Below, piece by piece: positions 50,376-61,475 of a DNA stretch of 64,000 nucleotides (position 1 is the first letter of the stretch; each line of letters starts with the position of its first letter). The notes beneath the pieces are model-generated. The model worked only from the letters and a program-made list of their open reading frames with translations. It made no database searches and was not told the origin of the DNA. Source of the stretch: Eumeta japonica (Eukaryota > Arthropoda > Insecta > Lepidoptera > Psychidae). A program made the position numbers and the translations under genes. The stretch lies in contig BGZK01000186.1 in NCBI GenBank assembly GCA_005406025.1, forward strand, positions 434,001 to 498,000, in the 5' to 3' direction.

Positions 50376-52097
50376 GTATACCACGTGGCCCAAGTTAAGC
50401 CGTCGATCCTGGACGCTGTAATCACACGTTGACAACAGTATTTTACGGCTCCGTTGCTGCATTGGGTTTACATAGGTCTAGCAAGAAGGATTTGAAGTGG
50501 AATGGCCTTGCAGTGAAGGGACAAAAACCTGATGCCATATAAATTTATATAACAATATGAATTTTAATATTTAATACAATAATTATAATTCCATAACAAC
50601 AATCGGATATTTTTTTTCATAATATATCGTGTTTCTGATGCATTAATATTAAAATAAAATATAATAAATGTTGTAAAACAACTGTCGGTGGAACATTCCG
50701 CGCACTAAATATTCAGGCCTTGTTTTGTTTTATGAATAGGTATATATTTGAAGGGTTGCAAATTTTTTCGTTTGATAAGCTTCATAGTAAAGGTTTTGAA
50801 ATATCTACATTTCTGATATATTAGAAGTCATACTGATCGTATAAATCGCGGAATACCCTTAACTACAACCTCAGAAGTACATAAAGAAATGTATTCCTAT
50901 TAGACCTTTTAACATTTGTTTTTAATGTAACAATATATCACACCAATATCAAGATTGAATATAAGAAGTTACACTAATTAATAGTTCGTTAGCGTGACAG
51001 TAAATTAAATTCTAATTAGACATTCTAGTTAAATTACATTTTAATTAAATTTAGTAGACAAATATCGGACACACTTTAAGCGTTGGCAATTGCAGAAAAG
51101 TTAACGATTTTCCGCCTCCTTTCGACCTGCTGTGTGTTTCTGGACTTATTTCGTCTTCCTGGATCATATTTGCACGTATCGGCCTATTGACATTAGACTT
51201 TGCTTATACATTAGTAATGGAGACTATAGATGTACGTCCGTGAAGCACGAGAGATATATGTAAAGAGCAAATCTGCGGTCTCTTGTAGCCCTTACGGGAA
51301 ATACGCGTGACTTATAAATAAGTATAACAACATTCCGTAGACACAGAGAGTCGAAATTGATTTTTACATATACCCGCATACGGGCAACACCGTGTGTAGC
51401 TATTTGTATTGTTATGATAGATGACGTACATAAATAATATTTTAGCACTCACAAGTATTTATATTGAGATATTCCAGGCTCTCGATGCACATGTTTGTTG
51501 TAAGAAAGCATTGGTTTTATGGATATATTCATATGCCCGAGAGATCCTGAATGAAAGAGAAAGAGAACAAAAAACAGCGAGGGGATGAAAAGGAAATGGG
51601 TTTTAAATGGAGCCGAATTGAAAAGGGCGGTTTTCTTGTGAACGCACCGGATTAGTGTCCCTGTACTGTATTCTTTACTTTCACTATAACATCGCCCCGG
51701 CTGGGGGGTGAGTAGGGATATGTTTCATTTGAATTTTACGTATTATGTATATTGTAGGTCTGCCTGTGGTTGAATATGAATTCGAAATTGTCAAGAGACA
51801 TTTATGTTTTCTAATAAAAAATAAGATCATTCATTAATATCGATAATTAAAAAAGAAGTAGAAATTGTAACAAAGTGAGGAGTTTAAAATGTCTCATAAA
51901 TCTATACAATGTATTATATATATTTTTAAGTATTTTATTTTCCCGCTATATATAAAAATAAGTAATGCCTTTCCGTTATAAATCATTATTTTCTAAGAAT
52001 TCCATACGCTTTTAAAGTTATAAAATAAAAGTTTTTAGATGCATAATCATCACGTCGGTAACATTTTTCGGGCTATCTTTCTGTTTATGCGTGTGTC

Positions 52098-52132
52098 GAC
52101 TCTCGATCTTGTGGTGGACAAGATCGAGAGTC
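52098..52132. repeat. Perfect 15-bp inverted repeat, 5-nt loop
   Basis: GACTCTCGATCTTGT at 52098-52112, loop GGTGG, and the exact complement ACAAGATCGAGAGTC at 52118-52132. Confidence 0.95.
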
Positions 52133-52454
52133 TCTCTCTTTTAACTCTTTATTATCTATTGCATAACCTAAAATTTGCAATTATTACATTCCATTATCGC
52201 GCCAGATGAGATTTAAAATATAAATTAGGCAAGGCAACAATAGTTTTTAATGAGTTATAACACCTTGGTATTAAAAAAAAAAGGTGTGTGTACTTATATG
52301 TACGCCCGTAATTAGTAATTGGAGTAATTAAAAAATTGTTTTTAATTTAATGCAAAGAATTAATTGTAATAAAAGGGCTAGAGTGAGATAAGTCAATACA
52401 GTTGATAAAGTTTGTTTTAAATATAAAAAATTAAATGTATTAGTATTTATTTTC

Positions 52455-52820
52455 TTATACAAAGTGTAATATCAATTTTATCTTTTTTTTAATTATTGCA
52501 TTATTAAGTGAAAAAGTGGAATACGTTAACTTTATTTTGTAGCCATCTTCTACTTTGCATTCAGCTACTATTGAACTTGCTATTTCCGCCTGTCTCACAG
52601 TCATATCAATATTCAGAGTGATGATATCGATAGTATTCTCCACATTTTGACAAATGGCAACTCCTCCAGCTCGAATGTTTGGCACATCAGTTACAAGTGG
52701 TCTAAAGTTGCTTAGTAAACCGCTTGCAAGCAACTTCGTACTGTAGTTTTCGATGACACCCCGATAAAAAAATTCACTTTCATCACTTTTTATAACGTGC
52801 CAAAAGAAGTATAACTTCAA
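52455..52820 (-). pseudogene. Endonuclease-like domain of a mobile element (remnant)
   Basis: A minus-strand frame of 121 codons contains AGGVAICQN, TLNIDMTVRQ and SSIVAECKVEDGYK. The tail resembles LVTVYISPNN-type sequence after a frameshift. This recalls the endonuclease/exonuclease/phosphatase-type segment found in many insect mobile-element proteins (GGVAIY...ISP). The full set of catalytic residues is not visible and its start lies close to the end of mariner copy B. Mobile origin is likely; the element type is not determined. Confidence 0.4.
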
Positions 52821-52878
52821 AAAATGTAAAAATACTTTTGTTCTAAATTGAATAAAATCGTTTAAATGTTCTCTTAAA

Positions 52879-54140
52879 GGGTCAAACTGAAAGTCCTTAA
52901 AAAATCAAAAATTGAACAAATCAGCAAGTTATTTTTATTATTGTTATTTTTCAAAATAATGTCCGTTGAGATCAATACATCGCTGCATTAAATACAACCA
53001 CTGAGACAAACACTGGCCACTCGCACTTAGGGTCCCTTCGACGACCCTTTCATATGCAGCCACTGCTTTCTCGGCGTCCCTAAACCACCTGTCTCTCGAA
53101 GTTTTTCTTTTATTTTAGGAAATAAATAAAAATCGGAGGTTGGTGCTGTAAGGCGGGTCGGGCGGTATTTCTGTAACTGACGTCCCCAAACTGTTAGCTG
53201 TTTGTTTGATGGTACGTAGTGATGCGCTGTCATGATTAAGGAGAATTCTAATGCGAGGTCGCTTTTCCAATCTTTTTCCAAAACAAGAGGCAAACAGTCG
53301 TTAGTGTACCAGTCTGTAGTGACTGCTTTTTATCTTCTAAAACAATTGCTGCTTAACGACCTGTCCTTCCGAATAAATGGCCACTATCCTTTTTTCCGAC
53401 GCTTCGACCTCGTTTTACTTTATTTAGTAGGCAACTCCTCGATAGGAAACACCCACCGAGCAGACTCTTTTGGTTTCGGGATCGTAACAGTACACCCGGG
53501 TTTCGTCACTTATTTCTATGTTGTATACGGTATTTCAGCCACCGACGGCAAATCTTTGCATCATTTCGCGGCAACGATTAGTACGACGGAGTTTTGGAGC
53601 TTTGCTCAAATTACGAGGTATCCTGTCCGTTAAATGTTCATGATTTTGTGCACTTGACTCATACCGATGCAACAACAACATTAAGCTGGTCTGAATCTGC
53701 CGGTAGAGGTCACTCCTTTGGCAGTCTCTTTCATGAGCCGCACAGCACGGATCGTGTCTTCAGTCGTCGTCGCCGTACACCCTCATGCAGATCATCAGTT
53801 AGATGATGCGACAGCGTTTGAACTCGTTAAACCAGTTATAATCCGTGGGAAGGGATGGAGATTCACCATGAAAGGCTAGTCGAAGTCTGTTACAACTTTT
53901 TTGTTGGTTCAAATGGCAACGAAGGTCATAGAAAATCATTGCACGAAAATTTTTTCGCATTAAATTCGCGTTAACGGTAGACAAACAATTTTCTCTTTGA
54001 CGCCAATTTGTGAAAACCAATGACACGTGAATGCAATGTACATAAATAAGGCTAGCGAAGAGTTAGGTCCTTAAAATTTGTATATGTTCTATTATTTTAC
54101 AGTTTCTGCATGGTCAATTCTAAAAATTTGAAGTGTGACC
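52879..54140 (-). pseudogene. mariner transposase, copy B, with terminal repeats
   Basis: The N-terminus at about 53985-53810 reads AMIFYDLRCHLNQQ and FHGESPS...NWFNEFKR. The first catalytic block SDETRVYCYDPETK is near 53500, a second-motif segment LLNHDSASLRTIKQT near 53245-53205, and APTSDFYLFPKIKEKLRE at about 53145-53090 after a frameshift. The left end GGTCAAACTGAAAGTCC (52879) and the complement of the right end (GGTCACACTTCAAA..., ending 54140) match at about 16 of 24 positions, with a TA after 54140. Frameshifts make it inactive. It is in the same orientation as copy A (34774-35947). Confidence 0.85.
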
Positions 54141-54929
54141 TAGGTACGTAGACAATCTCTAAAAATTGGTAAAAAATATGAAGTAAATAACTCTTAGAAA
54201 AGTGCCAATATGCGTGTCAGGACTAAAATGTATTAATGAATGTCATTGGTAGAGCGAAAGCTATGCCCGGGTAGACTTGCCAGATTTAATTTTACGTATA
54301 AAAATTCAAGACACCGCACAGACCTTAAATCGTGTCGGTTCGAGTTGCATTTAATCATCTAAATTTTTTGCGTCGAAGAATCAAACTTTGAGATGAATTT
54401 CATATTTTATGAAATTAGTCATTTCTTTCCGATTATTTGAAAGTTAGCCGATTCATAAAAAAAAATGCTTAAATATTCCAAATTTGATCTACATGGACCG
54501 TAGACATAAATGAAAAATTTTGAATAAGAAATTTGAAAAAAAAGTTAACGAATTGCTAAGATTTTTAATCTGCACTGTATTATTAGTAAAAACGCCAACT
54601 TTGACTTACTTTTTTATCAGTCAAGCAAAACTAAGGAAATGAACTTGTCTATTTTTTATTTCGTTTAACCAAGTTTAATCTAGTTTTATTAAGTTTTTAT
54701 CATCGTGGATGAGTCGTTGGGTATTCAATGAAGAAAACGGTGTCCTATGGTTAGATATTTAGTTTACAAAACAAACTGCATCATGCTATACTAGACAGCA
54801 ATTATTTAATTTTTTTCAATTCTCAGACGATCGACACGGTATTTCAGACGAAACCCAGCATCCTCTTGCACTGTAAAAATATCACCGGTCATAGACAAAC
54901 ACGCGGAGCAATGCCTAAACAAAAATGAC

Positions 54930-55080
54930 TATCGGACGCGTGCACGCCGGCCGGTAAGTTAATAAGAATAAAATTAATCCATCGGGTCCCTCTTAATCCC
55001 TGTTCCTTTCTCGTTCTCTCTTTACGGCGGAATAAAGACTGTTCCGTTTCAAAGTGCGTAACCCTGGCAGCTGGTGCGTC
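54930..55080. promoter_or_regulatory. Candidate intronic enhancer with paired TAATCC sites
   Basis: Two TAATCC words, the optimal core site of Otd/Bicoid K50 homeodomains, lie at 54975-54980 and 54994-54999, 19 bp apart in the same orientation. They sit in a mixed-composition patch next to CpG-rich GCACGCCGGCCGG. In an otd intron this would suit autoregulation. This is inference from motif and context, and a pair like this can occur by chance. Confidence 0.25.
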
Positions 55081-55177
55081 ATCTTTCTTTTTTATTTTAT
55101 TTTTGAATTGTCTTTTTTACTGGATTTTTTTAAAGGTATTTTTTAGTTTTTTAGGGGTATGTTGTCTTCGATATTTT

Positions 55178-55345
55178 AACTGACTTCAAAAAAGAAAAAT
55201 TCTCAGTTTGGCTGTATTTTACTAGGATATGCCTATCTATGCAATAGCTTCGCCATTTGTTAACCGATTTTAGAAATATTTTTTTTATTTGCAATATCAT
55301 AGTAGGTAGTTCAATTTAAAAACGGTTAAGTTCTGGAGATGGAGT
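55178..55345 (+). repeat. Dispersed-repeat fragment (ACTGACTTCAAAAAAG type)
   Basis: The opening TTAACTGACTTCAAAAAAG and following CTCAGTTTGGCTGTATTTT match a phrase very frequent in lepidopteran genomes. Related scraps are at about 18025-18062 (minus) and 27255-27330 (plus). The element class is not assigned. Confidence 0.45.
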
Positions 55346-55645
55346 TAGAAGTGAGTCAGCGGAACTTCCCATTACCTTCCAATTTCTGTCAACGTAAACG
55401 TTGTCAGGAATTATATTGTAGACCAAATCGGTTATTATATTGTAGACCACACGTGTTAGTGAAGCCGTTGGACGCTTATTAATCTTACAAGCGTCAATTC
55501 GCTATTTTACCTGGGCAAATCCAATGTGACGTTGTTCTTCAATGTGCGTTCTCTAATTAAACTAAGTCACGTATTTATAAAGTAAAAGTCTAAGCCTATC
55601 TAGATTAACTAAATACTTTGTATTTCTTATTACTAATTTAGATTT

Positions 55646-55691
55646 ATTTTGATTAAATAGTAATAAAAAACCGTTACTATTTAATCAAAAT
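55646..55691. repeat. Perfect 18-bp inverted repeat, 10-nt loop
   Basis: ATTTTGATTAAATAGTAA at 55646-55663 pairs exactly with 55674-55691. A further 10-bp inverted repeat, AGCTAAATAA/TTATTTAGCT, follows at 55739-55760. Confidence 0.9.
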
Positions 55692-56149
55692 GTACCGGGT
55701 TCAAATAATAACCACGACGTCATCAGTCATAATTTATTAGCTAAATAAAATTATTTAGCTTTTTACAAGCAACTTTTTTCCGTTACGAGTATAATTAATT
55801 TCTCTGTATAATACAAAATATTACGACGGTTACAAATTCATGTCATATTGTCGAATAAATGATATATATCTTCAAACTGACGTTATTGCCATTGTCTCAT
55901 ATGTACATACTTATATATCATCATCACGTAGCTCGCCAGCATGCACTGTTTCTGCTTTTATTTAGTAATATTCCATTTGCCTAATTTTTACGTCCATGAT
56001 TATTTGTAGTTTATTAATACAATGCAAACAGATTTTGTATTGTATGTAGCAGATTTTTCCTACTCAACTACTTAGGCATATCTTCCCACAATGTCTTTAT
56101 ATAAAATAAAGGCTTTAAAACCTTGAACTTCCCATATAAACTAGGCTGG

Positions 56150-56285
56150 CAAAACGAGTGGAGGGGCTACTAACGATCACTGTCACCAACTAGGTGACAA
56201 TGTCCGGAACTGACATCTTTCTTGACGTCGATCTTTAGTTCAAAACTCAATGGTCAGTTTCTTCGTCGGTGACGACGAGGAGACG
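56150..56285 (+). repeat. Dispersed repeat, copy 2 of 3
   Basis: Contains ACTGTCACCAACTAGGTGAC and CAATGTCCGGAACTGAC, then AAAACTCAATGGTCAG. It corresponds to 45056-45210 and 59740-59885. It lies directly in front of the R1-like LINE remnant, so it may have been carried with it. Confidence 0.5.
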
Positions 56286-56289
56286 CTTT

Positions 56290-57230
56290 TGACCACCGAG
56301 TCATCATTGCTCAGACCATGACGATGAGAGGAAAGCTCCAGCGAGCGCCAGTGATTAAATTATTTGGAAATCCGATCCGGGCGGTCGCATCGGCTACTGT
56401 TCTGGGGGTGGTGCTCAACGCTTCTCTCTCTTCTGCTCAGCAAGCTGCTAGCATAGTCGAGAGAGAGTCACGATGCTCTGGCAAGTTGTACAGAGTGTCT
56501 GCCGCGTCCTGAGGCATTAGGTATGATGCTCTGAAGGTCCTATATCAGGGTACCTTCGTCGCAACAATCACATACGGAGCCGGTTGCTGGGTAGATCGAG
56601 TGGACACGTATGTGGCGCGCGGTACGCTATTAAGGGGCCAAAGATTATATTACTAACTAAAGCGTATAGGTCGGTCAGCACGGCCGCGCTGCTGGTGTTG
56701 GCTGGCGTCTTCTTGCCAACGGACCTGGAGGTGACTCTTGCTGGTAGGTTAGATTTGGCACGGCTAGAAGCTACCAAGGTTGAGATCAGGGCTCGCAAGA
56801 AGGGTCTTTAGGAAGAGGTGATAGCGATATTATAAGAAAGATGGTCGAGAGAAACGCATGGTAAAGAGTTGCGTCGCTTCTTTCCGAACGTGGCGGATCG
56901 ACTCAGTTTCGGCTGGGTCGCTACGAATTATGAAACTTCGCAGATTATACGGGACATGGCTGTTTCCGAAAGAGACTGTATGATATGAAGCTATGTGTAT
57001 ATGCGGAATAGAAAGTGAGGACTTGCAACTCGTTCTGTGGGCATGCCCATTGTATGATGAGATCAGAGTGCAAGTGATGGATGATATCATGCGGATGCCT
57101 AAGGGTTTAATCTATTATACCGATCTCGTGAGCTGCAAGGTGAACTTCGACGGGCTGATAAAGTTCGCGCGTGCATGGCACAGATTGCGCGGCAGATTAG
57201 AGGAAAAAACAAGATGATCATTTAAGCTGC
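56290..57230 (+). pseudogene. R1-like LINE, end of reverse transcriptase ORF (broken)
   Basis: Plus-strand frames give MRGKLQRAPVIKLFG...VLGVVLN at 56318-56420, matching the region after the reverse transcriptase fingers in R1/Jockey-type LINEs (thumb segment, LxGxxI...YLGV type). AYRSVSTAALLVLAGVFLP follows at about 56662-56718, then a C-terminal segment with CGIESEDLQLVLWACPLYDEIR at 57000-57066, which has the Cys-His-Cys-like spacing of the LINE C-terminus (one His replaced by Leu). Frames change at least twice. The 5' part is missing, as usual for truncated insertions. It lies in otd intron 1 in the sense orientation. The R1 clade is the best guess; Jockey is the alternative. Confidence 0.7.
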
Positions 57231-58401
57231 CCGTTACTGAAACACATAAATGTGGTGTCAAGCTCTAAGCTCTGTGGTGTCGAATTGACAAAAGGGACAA
57301 AGAAAATAATAAAAAAAATAACTCATAGGAAGCAGGAAGAGACGCAAGACTACGAGTAGATCAACCGTGTTCCGCGGTGCTTCCACGATTCGGTCCGTGT
57401 GACCGTAAGGGTGGAGGGGCCATAGGAGCTGGTGGGGGGCTGCTCCTGATATGACATGATGCAACGTAATCATTGCGTGGTGAAAATCATCAGTGGTGAA
57501 AATAATTGTATTTTAGATTATATGTATTCTTAGAACCTCTCTTTTTGAAGGTGTTTTATGACAAAAATTATGATTCATGTGGCTCGTCACCTGAATTAAG
57601 TTATTTCTGTAGCCAAATCAAGAACTACTTCATATTACAATTTATATTTAAATATTTTTATTTCACATAATTGAATATAGCAACTTTATGTCAACAAAAT
57701 ACAAAATTGCAATAAGTAGAAAGAGTAAGTCGCTTATTGATTGTATTCTTCGTACACAACGAAAAATCGAACGAATCTCACCGTATAAGGTTTCCTAAAT
57801 CGATGACCTATTTTTAACGCACTCGTCCAGCAAGCAGCTTTAGTGACGTAAGTTTTTTCACCACACATCTATTTTATTTATTCAATTGGCGGCAAATGTT
57901 AGTTGTTTTCGGTTAGTCCTTTGTTTATTTTATGTTAATGTAACTGTTTATATATGTACAGTCGCGCACTCACCAACAATCAGTATGAATAAAAGTTTTC
58001 TTATCGCTTAAAACGAACAACTTTTATTGCCTTTTTTACCATTTTTCTCGCATAAAGTGACTGAAGCTAGTTTTCCTATAAAAGAGGACATAATTTATAA
58101 AGGGATGATTTTTGTACTTGTCTATGTCTTGTCTTGTGATAGGCTTTCAAAGTGACGTTAAAATACAAAACATATCATGTGCCTCGATAGGAACCGCCGA
58201 ATCAAAGTCTTAAGGACGTGCCTAGGCTGCATAGGTCTCGTTCTTCATTTTTTTTACAATTAATATTTTCACAGTAACTAAATGTTGAATTATATAAATA
58301 TAAAACTTACTATTTAATACGGTTGACTTTCGTATTTTTACATTTGACTTCAGTACTACGCCTTTTATAAGTAAAAGAACAAATGCCATTTCGAATACTT
58401 T

Positions 58402-58445
58402 TCATTAGGCTTAATCATAGGCCTAACTATGATTAAGCCTAATGA
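58402..58445. repeat. Perfect 19-bp inverted repeat, 6-nt loop
   Basis: TCATTAGGCTTAATCATAG at 58402-58420, loop GCCTAA, exact complement at 58427-58445. Confidence 0.95.
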
Positions 58446-59739
58446 GTGTCGGGGACTTCACACATCTTTGAAGGTCCTCTGGTTAATGTTTAGTAACAAC
58501 ATGTAGGCTCTGCATATGCCTTAAAGTAAACGATGATAATTCAATCTGAGTGCGAATCATAAAACCTAGGGAAACCGCTTTGACAATTTGAGGAAACAAT
58601 GGCAACTGTTACAGTTTTCATTTAAATGTTTTCAATAGATTATTTTAAATTTGACTTACTACATAAACAAACCTTTTATCGGAGAATCTTTAAAAAATCC
58701 TTTAATTTAAGGTCACTTTAAAAAGCATTCGCTTTCTACCCACTACTGATAAAATTATTGGTTACCTAGAGAGGTGGTAAACGATAATGGCTGTCCACAA
58801 AGCGATTGGTGAAGAATTCGAATCGCTTAGAAGGGAATTAATCGCTTGAGCCACGTACATCAAGGAGCTGCATGAAAAAAATATAACGAAAATCATAGGA
58901 TCGACATGTATGCAAATGCTAACACTGTGAATTTTACACGGTCTCCGTTCAAGATGTTCCCTTTTGTCGTTTGGGATATTCATAGTGACCCGGACCTCCT
59001 CCCTTGCTATCCATCGGATCATCCTCTGACCAAATCCGAGCGGCGAAACTTCACTTTGAACTAATTTCGAATACTTAAAAACCTAAAGGTTTTTTAAAGC
59101 TTTCTGCAAATGATATTCAGCCTCCGGTGTGTTTACACTGCATATCAAACGAGGCCAAAAATAAATGAAATAGCTGCATAAAAGAAGTGCCCATACCTAG
59201 TAATGAAATATTTTAAAAAACAAATGCAACTCAGTCAGATTTCGGCTTCGGCGTGTACTTCATAACTCAGCGGCTTAGGACTACCTCGCGCCTGATGTAT
59301 GGGCTCGAAAATCGATGGCAACTCGAGGCGCGTCGCGTTGGCCGCCTGCAGTTGGCAACTAGTACTGAGCGAAATGTGATTATGTGTCCTGTCTTTATAA
59401 GTATGTTTTCGTCCGTCTACGAAAGCTTACATTCTTCTCGTTTACGATAGTTTGTTTTTTGTTCTACTATTATGTTTTTAACATGCTTTTAAATTTGTTC
59501 GTATATTCGCTTTAAATATATTTGTAATAAAATTCCAAAGAGTTGGCCTACGATTGTATATTTTCAACATGTTTTGGTCAACTAATTTTAGTTTTTATTA
59601 TATTAAAAACAGAATGATTTGTATTAACTGAATATAGTTATTATATTCTCGTGCGAGATTTTTATTGCTAGTGCTGTGGTATGCGTTCCCGCAATGATTA
59701 TGTTTCAGATTGAGGGCCTTGGACTTGAAGCCATCTTAC

Positions 59740-59885
59740 GTTAACGCAGCGTGCGTAGAAGGGCTGTTAACGACCGTTGTCTCCATCGTGTTGACATCCG
59801 GAACCGATGGCTTAACGCACTCTTAAGAAACACCGAATGGTTCAATTAAACTTAAATTGAAAACTCATTAATCAGTTCGCTCATG
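59740..59885 (+). repeat. Dispersed repeat, copy 3 of 3
   Basis: ACGACCGTTGTCTCCATCG and GACATCCGGAACCGATGGC, then TTAACGCACTCTTAAG and AAAACTCATTAATCAG, align with 45056-45210 and 56150-56285. Confidence 0.55.
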
Positions 59886-60609
59886 ATCAGAATAGAACCA
59901 GGCCTGATTCGAAGCCAACGTAAATTATTTTTTGCTGTATTGACTGAACTTCACATATATATATATTGTGGAGTCTGCGTACGCTCAGCCCTGAGCCTTA
60001 ATGGTGCTCGGGATCCTCCATTACGGGTGGCAGCGATCAGCGATGTGAATTACTTTTATTTACTTCTCAGCTCAGACGTGTTCAACCAGTTCCTATGTAG
60101 TTGTTGTGAAACTGATTACACCAGAAATTCAGGGTCCACGACCCTTTTCCTACACGCTCCTCCTCCATTTCTCAACTTTTGTTTCGCGAAATGTATCAGA
60201 TTTCACTATTAGTTTATAAATAGAACTAACGTTCGCGCGACCAATACGGAGACCGAACGCCTGTGCTGCCACTGCAATATCTCTTGTAATGCTTTTTTCA
60301 GTCTATGGGTAAATGTATATGAATAAACTAGCCAAGAGCATGTCGGATCATGCTTATCATAGAGTTCTGAAGCCATCATTACAAAGAAATGCATTACAAA
60401 TGAAAAAGTACGTTGTTACACTTTTTCCATGTTTCCCGCACAGAATAGTTATAAGCACTTTAGTCGCCTATAACTAAAAAAACAAGTAGGTATGTTGACA
60501 ATTAAACTAGTGTAAACTAAACTGCATCAATAAAAGGGCGTATCTTCATGGGATTTACGTTCCTAAAGAACTGTCGAAGTATGTGCCACTTGTTGATGTT
60601 TGCTTTTGT

Positions 60610-60815
60610 TGCAGGTATGGAGTGCCCCCCTTAAAATATTTAGTTTTGATATTTAACTACCAAACTAAGTAGTAGCTCATACAAGACACCTACACTATAA
60701 ATTTCATATTACCTTTAGTTGTTTTTGAATGAAATGCCTGTAACATACAGACGAACGAACATGACGAAACTATAAGGGTTCCGTTTTTGCCATTTTGGCT
60801 CGGAACCCTAAAAAA
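60610..60815 (+). repeat. Lepidopteran interspersed repeat ending in an AGGGTTCCG hairpin
   Basis: The end ACAGACGAACGAACATGACG...AGGGTTCCG...CGGAACCCTAAAAA is a phrase seen very widely in moths and butterflies. AGGGTTCCG (60776-60784) and CGGAACCCT (60801-60809) are complementary. The left limit is uncertain. Confidence 0.55.
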
Positions 60816-61046
60816 TGAAATGCTGTTCGTTGGTAAGCGTATCACTTGAGAACGATTGATTCGATTTGCCTATTTTTTTAATGTCTATAATAGTCCAAAT
60901 AAGTATATTAGAAAAAAAAATGGAAAATTTCTCGAAAAATTAAAAAACTTAGAAGAAATAAAAGTGCTTTTCTAAAGGATTTCCGTGTGAACTGATCACC
61001 GAACGATAGATATAGTTAATTTTCCTTTTGTTTGCAATCAAAAAAC

Positions 61047-61110
61047 AGACCGGGATTGAAAATTGATATCGATCGATACAAAAATAAAGGAATTTTAATA
61101 CATAAAAAAT
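61047..61110 (+). repeat. Short hexamer-array copy (Helitron-related)
   Basis: GACCGGGATTGAAAATTGAT followed by ATCGATCGATAC and AAAATAAAGGAATT matches the end of the array and its downstream flank in the copies at 61476 and 62060. Only a few hexamers remain. Confidence 0.45.
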
Positions 61111-61475
61111 GAATGCTTGTATGTTTTTTTACAATGCCCGCCTAAACAGTTGATCTAATGACAGTGAATCTTTGATGATATGATACGCACGCCTGGGAAG
61201 GTTTCTAGAGAAAAATTAGCACTTGTCTCCGATTTCATTTGCGTATTTGTAATTTTGTACTACTAAACCAAAGTACTTAACCGACTACAAAAAATCTTTC
61301 AATAATAGATAGCTATGCTATTTGTAAATAAGAAATTACGCTGCCAAAATTTATCCCTGGCTTCTGAATTTATATTTCTAAGGTGCTTTTAATAATTCTT
61401 CAATTTATAAAAAGATACATTATCACCAAACAATATAGCTTATATTATATTTTGAGACTAGTATGGATAGCGGTT
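61111..61475 (+). other. AT-rich intronic spacer
   Basis: Nothing recognised between two hexamer-array copies. Confidence 0.5.

Larger units (their letters stand above)
44012..52454 (+). other. otd intron 1, proximal part
   Basis: AT-rich intronic DNA with GC-richer islands at about 44660-44795, 47155-47285, 48440-48680 (GGCGCGCCGCCGCGCC near 48480) and 51590-51720. No transposase fragment is visible, only small repeats noted separately. GGATTA/TAATCC words, the core recognised by Otd/Bicoid-type homeodomains, occur at 46074-46079 and 51649-51654 among others, at about the density expected by chance. The islands are candidates for intronic enhancers, by inference only. Confidence 0.5.
54141..56149 (+). 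other. otd intron 1, non-coding
   Basis: AT-rich sequence holding the candidate regulatory patch at 54930-55080, a dispersed-repeat scrap from 55178, and two hairpins near 55.7 kb. No coding sequence is seen. Confidence 0.45.
57231..60609 (+). other. otd intron 1, non-coding
   Basis: The part to about 57460 may be the 3' untranslated end of the LINE. A CpG-richer patch is at 59235-59365 and a mixed-composition one at 59950-60160. Short frames here carry no family motif. A perfect hairpin (58402-58445) and a dispersed repeat (59740-59885) are listed separately. Confidence 0.4.

Noticed and set aside
53232..53806. Two plus-strand frames of 133 and 70 codons, and 35082-35321 plus
   Set aside because: They are antisense to the mariner transposase copies, whose minus-strand motifs are clear.
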